64,000 nt of DNA from Flavobacteriaceae bacterium (GTDB lineage Bacteria > Bacteroidota > Bacteroidia > Flavobacteriales > Flavobacteriaceae): NCBI GenBank assembly GCA_947464335.1, contig CANHWG010000002.1, positions 1-64,000 of the forward strand, read 5' to 3'. The stretch's first letter is position 1, and each line of letters begins with the position of its first letter. The notes under the pieces were generated by a model. The model had not been told where the DNA came from. It made no database searches and saw only the letters and a program-made list of their open reading frames with translations. The position numbers and the translations under genes are program-made. This document shows, in pieces, positions 25,457 to 33,110 of the stretch.

Positions 25457-26545
25457 TTATTCTTTTATGGGATTACTAGAATAACTTCTGATTGTCGTAA
25501 ATCTATTTTTTAACTTTAAAAATCGTTTTTCAAAATAAAAATAGGAAATGTGAGAAACCAAAATGACCGCAAAAAAAGTCAAAGCAATAAATGAAATCGA
25601 TTTTAACAATCCTTTTGAATCATTATTCAGCATTAATAAAGAAAGAAAATAAATCACTAATGGATTGTAAATATATAATCCGAAAGAAATCTTACCTAAA
25701 TAATCAAAATATTTATTCTCTAAAGGAAGTAAAGGTTTTGGATTATTTATTTGATTAAAAATGAGTATCACCACCATTATAGAAATAACCTCATTATTAA
25801 CTATGGAGAAAATTCTAATTTGATTTGTTAAAAAAAGAATAATTATGAGCCAAGCTATAAATTCGATAATTTTCTTGTTTGCCATTTTAAGTATATGACT
25901 GTTTTCAAAATACAAACAGGCACCAATTCCGCCAATTCCTAGACAACAAAATCGCGTATGCAATAAAATGGATTGCCAAACTATAGGTGCATTGAGTAAC
26001 GACATAGCTATTTTTAAGCCAAAATACCCTAGGCAAAAAATGATAATCGTTTGTTTTATTTTTGAGGAATATTTTAGTAACCATGGCCAAAAAGCGTAAA
26101 ATTGTTCTTCAACTCCTAACGACCAATAATGAATTAATAACGGAATTGTAATAATTGAATTTCCGGCAAGATGAAGGGCAAAAGGTATATTCGGAAATAT
26201 AAGTATGTAATACCAAATTGTATTGGGCACCGAAAACTTCATAACCAACACCACCAAAAAGAGATAAAGGAAATAGAGTGGCCAAATTCTCAAAATCCGT
26301 CTTATATAAAACTTTTTGACATCAATTTTAGCATGTAACTCAATTTCTTTCAGTAAAAGATACGTAATCAAAAAACCACTGAGTGTAAAAAAAATGGTAA
26401 CCGAATATCCTCCAAAATGCCCAAAATAATTAGATTTAAAAAATCTATTTTCTACCAATATTTCGGATGCATGCGCAAGAATCACCGACAATGCAGCTAT
26501 TGCTCTTAAACCATTTAATCCTGGTAAAAATAATTTAGACTTCAC
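25457..26545 (-). CDS. Acyltransferase 3 family protein, tandem copy B
   Basis: The 362-residue paralogue of the adjacent acyltransferase has LPGLNGLRAIAALSVILAH, TIFFTLSGFLITYLLLKE, HYWSLGVEEQFYAFWPW and DYLGKISFGLYIYNPL in the same order and spacing. About ten membrane spans are visible. It overlaps the upstream glycosyltransferase gene by 4 bp. The duplication has diverged mainly in the loops after residue 160. Confidence 0.9.
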   Translation of the reverse strand: MKSKLFLPGLNGLRAIAALSVILAHASEILVENRFFKSNYFGHFGGYSVTIFFTLSGFLITYLLLKEIELHAKIDVKKFYIRRILRIWPLYFLYLFLVVLVMKFSVPNTIWYYILIFPNIPFALHLAGNSIITIPLLIHYWSLGVEEQFYAFWPWLLKYSSKIKQTIIIFCLGYFGLKIAMSLLNAPIVWQSILLHTRFCCLGIGGIGACLYFENSHILKMANKKIIEFIAWLIIILFLTNQIRIFSIVNNEVISIMVVILIFNQINNPKPLLPLENKYFDYLGKISFGLYIYNPLVIYFLSLLMLNNDSKGLLKSISFIALTFFAVILVSHISYFYFEKRFLKLKNRFTTIRSYSSNPIKE

Positions 26546-27669
26546 GTAATGGTATTTTTTGTACTAAGTTGTGTGTATAAATCTTCAACGTTTTTTACAT
26601 AGCGTTCTTCTGTATAGTTTTGTAGGGCTTTAGCATATCCATTTTCACCCAATTGTTTTCTTAAATCAGCGTCATCAGATAAAACATGAAGCTTTTCACA
26701 AATTGCATTTACATCAAATTTATTTACCAAAAACCCAGTGTCATTATCATCTACTATATAAGACATTCCTCCAACATTTGTAGCAACTATGGGTAATTTA
26801 TGCAACATTGCTTCAACCAAAACAAGTCCAAATGCTTCATAGGCAGACACCAAACAAAAAATATCAAAGACAGAGTAAAATTTCCCTATTTCATTTTGAT
26901 ATCCTGCAAATACCACACGATTTTCTATTCCAAGTTTGACCACTAATTGTTCATAATTACTTCTTTCGGGACCATCACCCACAAGTACAAGCTTTACTTT
27001 GTTGTTTTTGTGAGCTATTATTGAAAATGCCTGTATTAAATCTGAAAATCTTTTATGAGCGTCAGAGTTCATTCTACCAACTGAACCAATTACAATTTCA
27101 TCTTCTAGAATTTGATATTTTAGTTTAATTTGTTTACTATTTTCATTGCTCTCAATAATAGGAATTACTACGCCATTGTTTATTAATATAACTTTATCTT
27201 TAGGTAAATTAATTTTGTTTTCGAGGTAATTGGTTGCCGCGGGAGAAACACCTATCACTTTATGGGCAGTTAAACAAAGCATTTTCATTAATAAATTTCC
27301 TTTCCAACGTCTGTTTTGCGGATCCGATGTTTCTTCTAAAATAATTATGGGAACTCGCTTGTAAAATCCGTTAATAGCTGCCATGGTAACTCCTTCAAAT
27401 ACGGCACCATGAATAATGTGAGGTTTAAATTCGTTTATTACTTTTTGTACTTTTCTGTGTTGTTTTATATCTAAAAACGAATTTAAATCACCAATTTCTA
27501 TGATTTCTACATCATATTTTTTAAACTCTTTTGGAAAATCACCCACGGCATTGGTGCAAATAATTTTAAGTTCGAATTTGGTTTTATCTAATAATTTTGC
27601 CAATGACAAACGCCTGCGTTCAACACCACCTGAACCCATTGTATCAATTATATTTAAAACTCTAATCAT
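26542..27669 (-). CDS. Glycosyltransferase, GT4 family
   Basis: The 375-residue retaining GT-B enzyme has VLNIIDTMGSGGVERRRLSLAK (acceptor-side glycine loop), IHGAVFEGVTMAAI, the donor domain VIGSVGRMNSDAHKRFSDLI and LVLVGDGPERSNYE, and a full E-x7-E motif in SAYEAFGLVLVEAM (catalytic glutamates). It overlaps the upstream glycosyltransferase gene by 8 bp and the downstream acyltransferase by 4 bp. It is among the best-conserved family members in the locus. Confidence 0.9.
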   Translation of the reverse strand: MIRVLNIIDTMGSGGVERRRLSLAKLLDKTKFELKIICTNAVGDFPKEFKKYDVEIIEIGDLNSFLDIKQHRKVQKVINEFKPHIIHGAVFEGVTMAAINGFYKRVPIIILEETSDPQNRRWKGNLLMKMLCLTAHKVIGVSPAATNYLENKINLPKDKVILINNGVVIPIIESNENSKQIKLKYQILEDEIVIGSVGRMNSDAHKRFSDLIQAFSIIAHKNNKVKLVLVGDGPERSNYEQLVVKLGIENRVVFAGYQNEIGKFYSVFDIFCLVSAYEAFGLVLVEAMLHKLPIVATNVGGMSYIVDDNDTGFLVNKFDVNAICEKLHVLSDDADLRKQLGENGYAKALQNYTEERYVKNVEDLYTQLSTKNTIT

Positions 27670-28729
27670 GATTTTTTAGATAAAGATTTTCTAGATTTTC
27701 GACATACTGTTGAACCGAAAAACGATTTTCAACGGATGCCTTGCCTTGTTGTGCTACTTTTTCGATTTCAGAAAACGGTGATTTAATGATGGTATTTAAT
27801 AGCCCCACTAATTCCCTTTCGTCATTAGGATTAAATAGCCAACCATTTTCATTATGAGTTATAAATTCGGGGATTCCGCCAACATTTGAACACAAACTTG
27901 CTATACCAAGCTGCATAGCTTCTACAACTGCAATACCAAAACCTTCTGAAAGAGACGGAAGTACAAATAAATGTGATTTTAAAAGATAGTCTTCAGGATT
28001 ATTGACAAATCCAGTTAGTGTTACTCTTTCTTGTAAATTCAAACGTTGTATTAATGATTCAAGATTTTTTCTTTCGGATCCTTCTCCTACTAAAACTAAT
28101 TTAGTCCTTGCATTCTCAATTTTAGAGAAAGCATTAATTAGCAAGGATTGATTCTTAACTTTTTCAAAACGACCAACCGATACAATTGTAAATTCATTGG
28201 CGAGTTGTTTTTGGGTTGCTTTAGCTTTTGTAACTGGATTATAAATCACGATTCCTTTTTTAGCATTGATTTCTTGGGTTGTCACTAAGAAATCCTTTAC
28301 GGCATTGGAGACACAAATAACTTTATAGGTGAATTTATAGATACATTTAAAAATAATTTTGGCTTTATTAGAATGATTTGGATATCCTATTTCTTCTCCG
28401 ATTATTCTTTTAACTCCAGCCAATTTTGCTGCGATAATCCCGTGAAAATTTGCTTCTGCAGCTGCGGTATGTACTATATCTGGTTTTGTTTTTTTAAACC
28501 ACTTATACAAAATCCAAATGTTTTTTAAATTTGATATTTTTGGGTTTTTATTAAATATAACTACTTCAAATCCTTTTTCTCTAATCAGCTTTTCTGCATT
28601 GCCTCCATGACCAATAGCAGCAAAAACATATTCGTTTTGCAGTAATTGTTTATCTGATTCAGCAAAAGCAATATATTGTTGTTCTTGTCCACCAAAATCT
28701 AATAAAGTTGTCAAACGGATTACTTTCAT
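27662..28729 (-). CDS. Glycosyltransferase, GT4 family
   Basis: The 355-residue GT-B enzyme begins VIRLTTLLDFGGQEQQYIAFA. It contains DIVHTAAAEANFHGIIAAKLAGV, the donor-side IVSVGRFEKVKNQSLLINAF and VLVGEGSERKNLE, and the E-x7-E motif SLSEGFGIAVVEAM. It is followed with an 8-bp overlap by a second, related GT4 gene, suggesting two successive sugar additions. The substrate is unknown. Confidence 0.9.
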   Translation of the reverse strand: MKVIRLTTLLDFGGQEQQYIAFAESDKQLLQNEYVFAAIGHGGNAEKLIREKGFEVVIFNKNPKISNLKNIWILYKWFKKTKPDIVHTAAAEANFHGIIAAKLAGVKRIIGEEIGYPNHSNKAKIIFKCIYKFTYKVICVSNAVKDFLVTTQEINAKKGIVIYNPVTKAKATQKQLANEFTIVSVGRFEKVKNQSLLINAFSKIENARTKLVLVGEGSERKNLESLIQRLNLQERVTLTGFVNNPEDYLLKSHLFVLPSLSEGFGIAVVEAMQLGIASLCSNVGGIPEFITHNENGWLFNPNDERELVGLLNTIIKSPFSEIEKVAQQGKASVENRFSVQQYVENLENLYLKNHD

Positions 28730-28731
28730 TT

Positions 28732-29673
28732 TTATAGAATGGTATAACGAATTATAAATTTTAAATACAATCTAATGTATTTATGACCGGCTTTAGTTTC
28801 TATTATTTTCTTCCCTAGTGAAACTGGTATTAGATACAAAAGTTTTAACAAAAAGTAACGATATTCAATAGAACTAAGTAACTCCTTCGCTTTAGTATAA
28901 GATTGTTTATCAAAATAATAAGGATACAGATTAAAATAAACATAAAGACTAATAAACTTATTGAAATCCTTGTTTTGGTTTGATTTGATTACATCTTTAT
29001 AAATCGAATTAATATGACCAACTAACGTATGGTCTAAGTCAATTTTTTTTTGGGTAGCTTGGTTGGTATCTTCATCAGAATAAAAAACTAACGTATTGGT
29101 AATGTAATAGGAATTGCCACCACTTAATAGTACTCTGAACCAAAGGTCATGATCTTCTCCTTTTTTTAGATTTATATTAAATCCTTCATTTTCATCAAAG
29201 AAACTTTTTTCAATTACGGAAGATGACGAAGTGAAATAGGTATTTCTAATGGCTTTTTTGAAGTAATTTTCAAATTTAAAATAACTTGGAATGGTATGTT
29301 TATTTTCAAAAAAGCTTACATCTCTCGAATAATGACTGCCTACAATTTTAACTTCTTTTTCGGCTGTTATAACCCAGTTTACACTTTCTAGATATTGAGG
29401 ATGCCAAGCATCATCGGCATCTAACAATGCAATGTATTTATATTTTGCTTTTTCTATTCCATGATTTCGTGCGGCAGAAACTCCTTGATTATCCTGATGA
29501 AAAACCCTTATCAAATCACCATATTTTTTTGAGATTAATTCGATTCCATTATCGGTAGAACCATCATCGACTAGGATGACTTCATAGTCTGGAAATGTTT
29601 GATTCAAAATGGAATCAATACACCGAACGATGTAAGCTGATTTATTATAATATGGAATAACTATTGAAAACAT
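28732..29673 (-). CDS. Glycosyltransferase, GT2 family
   Basis: The 313-residue inverting GT-A enzyme has the standard opening FSIVIPYYNKSAYIVRCIDSIL, EVILVDDGSTDNG for the nucleotide, and the DxD-type metal site ALLDADDAWHP (about residues 90-100). KGEDHDLWFRVLLSGG is the usual later block with the catalytic acid region. It lacks membrane spans apart from a weakly hydrophobic C-terminus. Spacing to neighbours is 2 bp and 8 bp. Confidence 0.92.
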   Translation of the reverse strand: MFSIVIPYYNKSAYIVRCIDSILNQTFPDYEVILVDDGSTDNGIELISKKYGDLIRVFHQDNQGVSAARNHGIEKAKYKYIALLDADDAWHPQYLESVNWVITAEKEVKIVGSHYSRDVSFFENKHTIPSYFKFENYFKKAIRNTYFTSSSSVIEKSFFDENEGFNINLKKGEDHDLWFRVLLSGGNSYYITNTLVFYSDEDTNQATQKKIDLDHTLVGHINSIYKDVIKSNQNKDFNKFISLYVYFNLYPYYFDKQSYTKAKELLSSIEYRYFLLKLLYLIPVSLGKKIIETKAGHKYIRLYLKFIIRYTIL

Positions 29674-29681
29674 TTACACTT

Positions 29682-30329
29682 TTATTTCCATTCTACATTT
29701 TCTTTAATAACCTTGGCAGGAATTCCAGCGGCTAAGCAATTGGCAGGTATATTATTTGTAACTACAGAACCAGCTGCAATAATGGCTCCGTCACCAATAG
29801 TAACACCTTTTAAAATAGTAACATTAGTGCCTATCCAAACACGATTTCCAATCACAATGGGTTGTGTCATCAAATGTTCTTTTCCTATAATAGCATGCGC
29901 ATCACTATCCCAAATAGATACATTTTCAGAAATAGCAACATCATTACCAATAGTTATAGAAGTATAGCAACGTATTTTAGCATATCGATTGATATAACCT
30001 CCGCCTAGGTTTAACTGTGCGTTTTCGAAAACCATCACATCACAACCACTGTGAATAAAAAAGGTGTTTTCTACATTTATTGCTGAGTTTTCATAAAGTT
30101 CAATATTTCCAATGAACGGATCTTTTTTAGTAATGAATCGATTGATTACTAAATGGCCATTTTTTATATTAATCCGAGCTGATTTATGAAAAGCATAACC
30201 ACAATTTCCGAATAATAAAATTCGACTCCATTGGTTTCTATTTCCTTTTGTAAAAACATTAACAATGAAGTTAGTATATTTTAGCAAATGAATATTCGAA
30301 GCGTATATTTTCCTTAATTTTTCTACCAT
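29682..30329 (-). CDS. Hexapeptide-repeat acetyltransferase (WcaF/maltose O-acetyltransferase-like)
   Basis: The 215-residue protein has a left-handed beta-helix from about residue 80 on. Repeats such as VWIGTNVTILKGVTIGDGAIIAAGSVV and the closing AGIPAKVIKENVEWK are typical of the CatB/LacA-like O-acetyltransferases in capsule loci. The histidine of SDAHAIIGKEH is a likely catalytic base. It is 1 bp after the flippase gene. The target sugar is unknown. Confidence 0.88.
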   Translation of the reverse strand: MVEKLRKIYASNIHLLKYTNFIVNVFTKGNRNQWSRILLFGNCGYAFHKSARINIKNGHLVINRFITKKDPFIGNIELYENSAINVENTFFIHSGCDVMVFENAQLNLGGGYINRYAKIRCYTSITIGNDVAISENVSIWDSDAHAIIGKEHLMTQPIVIGNRVWIGTNVTILKGVTIGDGAIIAAGSVVTNNIPANCLAAGIPAKVIKENVEWK

Positions 30330-30330
30330 T

Positions 30331-31764
30331 TTAGGTGTTAAATTTTAATTTCTTTATTAAATTAAATAGTAACTCTTTTTCAAAAAAGAATAAGGATAAA
30401 AAATAAACAGAAGCACCAATGATAACTTTTACAATCAATCCATTTAGAATAGAAAAATCGGAATAATTAGAAATGATCAGTAAAAACAAAGCCATTAGTA
30501 AGCTTGCTAATAAAATTCCTTTTATAGTTTTGAAAACTTCCAGTAGTGAAGTATTTATTTGTTTTATGGCAATTTGATACATCGGAATTAATAAAAGAGC
30601 ACTTGCAATTAAATAACTGTAAGCAACTCCAATTAACCCATAGTTTACACCAATAACAAAAGCGATAACAAGTACAATATTGGTTAAAATAGAAACTTTA
30701 AATGCAATATTTACTTTGCCTAATGAGTTGTATATTAATCCGTTTAACGATACTATTGATTGAATGGCACCCAATCCGCTTAAAATGGAAAGTACGGGAA
30801 TCATTGCCGACCATTGGCTGCCAAAGAATAAAAGCACAAATTCTCTAGACACTATCGAAAGCCCTATCATTAATGGAAATGTAATAAGTGCTATATGTTG
30901 AATAATGGATAAATAATATTTTTTTAATACTTGAATGTCATCTTGTTTTTTTGAAAATGCCGGAAACATCACTTTTGTTATAATAGTTGAGACATTTCGG
31001 AGTGGCAATAACATTAAAGAATAAGCTCTTGTATAAATTCCTAAATCAGTACTTCCTAACACTTTTGCAATAATAAAATTGTCAAAATTGCGTGACCAAT
31101 AATTCACACTTGCTTCTCCCAAAAAGTTTAATCCATAATGCGATAACTCTTTTACTTTTTTCCATTCAAAAATGAATAAAGGAACCCATTTGGAAACAAA
31201 CCAATACAATATTGAGTTTAATATAACCGTTAGTAAAGTCATCATTACTAATGACCAAACACCATAACCTTGGTAGGCCATAATGAACGCAAGTGCATAA
31301 CCAATAAGCATTGCAATCCAATTTATGATTACTTTTTTCTTGAAATGCATTTCTTTAATTAAGATATTGGCCTGAACCGAAGCGAATGAAGAAACGATAA
31401 ACGATAAGCAAATTACTCGAATTAAAAGCGTCAATTCGGGTTGATTATAAAACAAGCTAATTAATGGTGCACATACATAGAAAATGAGATACATTAAAAA
31501 TCCAATGCCCACATTAAGCCAAAACACTGAAGAGTAATGGGCATCGGTAATTTCTTTCTTTTGAATTAATGCAGCACTAAACCCTAAGTCAATAAATAAA
31601 GCTGCAAAATTCGAAAAAATGGTTACCATACTTACAATTCCGAAAATAGATGGAGTTAATATTCGAGCCAGAAAAATGCTAAAAACTAAAAAAATTACTT
31701 GAGACAGAATTTGGTCGACAAAAGTCCATTTCAAACTATTTTTTACTTTGCTTTTTAGATTCAT
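30331..31764 (-). CDS. Polysaccharide flippase, Wzx/WzxC family
   Basis: The 477-residue polytopic protein (about 12-14 spans) flips lipid-linked repeat units across the inner membrane. The N-terminal blocks SLKWTFVDQILSQVIFLVFSIFLARILTPSIFGIVSM and GFSAALIQKKEITDAHYSSVFWLNV mark the lipopolysaccharide flippase branch of the MOP superfamily (WzxC/TuaB-like). It has a Wzx/Wzy-pathway role that fits the polymerase candidate at 19.9 kb and the Wza/Wzc pair. It is 1 bp downstream of the first gene of the leftward block. Confidence 0.92.
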   Translation of the reverse strand: MNLKSKVKNSLKWTFVDQILSQVIFLVFSIFLARILTPSIFGIVSMVTIFSNFAALFIDLGFSAALIQKKEITDAHYSSVFWLNVGIGFLMYLIFYVCAPLISLFYNQPELTLLIRVICLSFIVSSFASVQANILIKEMHFKKKVIINWIAMLIGYALAFIMAYQGYGVWSLVMMTLLTVILNSILYWFVSKWVPLFIFEWKKVKELSHYGLNFLGEASVNYWSRNFDNFIIAKVLGSTDLGIYTRAYSLMLLPLRNVSTIITKVMFPAFSKKQDDIQVLKKYYLSIIQHIALITFPLMIGLSIVSREFVLLFFGSQWSAMIPVLSILSGLGAIQSIVSLNGLIYNSLGKVNIAFKVSILTNIVLVIAFVIGVNYGLIGVAYSYLIASALLLIPMYQIAIKQINTSLLEVFKTIKGILLASLLMALFLLIISNYSDFSILNGLIVKVIIGASVYFLSLFFFEKELLFNLIKKLKFNT

Positions 31765-31765
31765 T

Positions 31766-33010
31766 TTAATTTAAAATTTGAGACCAATTTTTAATAATGT
31801 GATCATTACTAAAATAATTTTTTATGAATGGCTTATTTTTAGAAGCTATTTCTTTTTCTTCACTGAAGTTATCTATGATGGAATCAAGTTTTTCAGAAAG
31901 TTCAAGAAAATCAAAAATTTCATGGTAGTTTAATTTTGCTTTTCTATAGGTTTTGTAGGGCAACCAAGAACCTGTAATAACACTATTTGAGGCATATAAT
32001 AATTCTAACATTGTTCCACTTAAAGCATCAGAAATAGGCGTATGAATAAAAATATCGGAAGCTAATCTAGAAATAGCCAGTTCTTCATTAACAAAGAATT
32101 TTTCTAAAATGACATAGGAACAATTTAGCTTCTTTAAAGCATCATTTAGTTCTTTTTTATAAATCGTTTTTTCATCTTCAGTAATAGCATAGTTAAGATT
32201 GATTATTAAATGAATCTTACTTTTATTTTTTAAATGCGCTAAAGAGTTAATTATTTTCAAGTGGTTGTTAGCTCGGCTTCCGCTGTGCCCAATTAAAACA
32301 TTTATTTTATCATCTGAATAGCTAAAGTTTGATTTGAAAACGTTAATCGCTTCATTATTATTATAATTCAAATCCATTAAATCATAAATCTTTTCGTAGG
32401 TTGGAAACAAGGCAATTTGGATTTTGTCGGTTAGATTTCTTCCAAACTTTGAAAGTATGATTTCTTTTAATTCTTGTGATTGACAAGTTATAACGTTGGC
32501 TCTGTTTAGTGCTTTTTTTACAAAATAGAAATTTAAAATATCATGGGTACGCAACAAGTCAGAACCCCAAAATGAACAAACAATTTTTTTATCTTTTGGA
32601 ACTAAAAACAATTCTCTTAAATAACTATACTGCATGAAGTGAAAATGAAAGGTGTCATAATTTTTAAAATTATGGTTTCGATCAAAAAAACTCTTAGCCA
32701 TAATTTGCTTATAACAAAAATGTAGCGCCTTCCCCATTTTACTTTCTACTAATAATATAAAGAAAAAAGTTTGATAAAAATGTTTAGAAAACATACAATA
32801 TAGTGAAGCACTTACTATAGAAATAAGCGAATTATTGAAAAAGACATTTTTATTATCATACATCCAGGTGTCGTGCTCTGAATCTTTTGTAATCTCATTA
32901 TAAAAAGGAACAGTTATAGTATAGGATGGATCATGCTTTTTTAATGCAGAATATAAAAAAGAAAGGAAATTATTTTGACCTAAACCTAAAACGAGTATTT
33001 TTTTGTTCAT
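31766..33010 (-). CDS. Probable glycosyltransferase, GT-B fold
   Basis: The 414-residue protein starts the leftward polysaccharide block. It opens with KILVLGLGQNNFLSFLYSALKK, and has the segment KKIVCSFWGSDLLRTHDIL, a form seen in bacterial fucosyltransferase-like and other GT-B enzymes, then ANVITCQSQELKEIIL. The C-terminal half (INVLIGHSGSRANNHLKIINSL, then SDALSGTMLELLYASNSVITGSWLPY) resembles a nucleotide-sugar domain of the GT56 (Fuc4NAc transferase) type. That relation is inferred from layout only, and the family call is moderate. Confidence 0.62.
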   Translation of the reverse strand: MNKKILVLGLGQNNFLSFLYSALKKHDPSYTITVPFYNEITKDSEHDTWMYDNKNVFFNNSLISIVSASLYCMFSKHFYQTFFFILLVESKMGKALHFCYKQIMAKSFFDRNHNFKNYDTFHFHFMQYSYLRELFLVPKDKKIVCSFWGSDLLRTHDILNFYFVKKALNRANVITCQSQELKEIILSKFGRNLTDKIQIALFPTYEKIYDLMDLNYNNNEAINVFKSNFSYSDDKINVLIGHSGSRANNHLKIINSLAHLKNKSKIHLIINLNYAITEDEKTIYKKELNDALKKLNCSYVILEKFFVNEELAISRLASDIFIHTPISDALSGTMLELLYASNSVITGSWLPYKTYRKAKLNYHEIFDFLELSEKLDSIIDNFSEEKEIASKNKPFIKNYFSNDHIIKNWSQILN

Positions 33011-33110
33011 CTTATATTAAATACTTTTTATTGAAATAGTGTTTTATATACTAGAGAAATATAATGAAAAGCTACCAATGTGTTTTGTATTATGTTATTT
33101 TATTTAGGAA

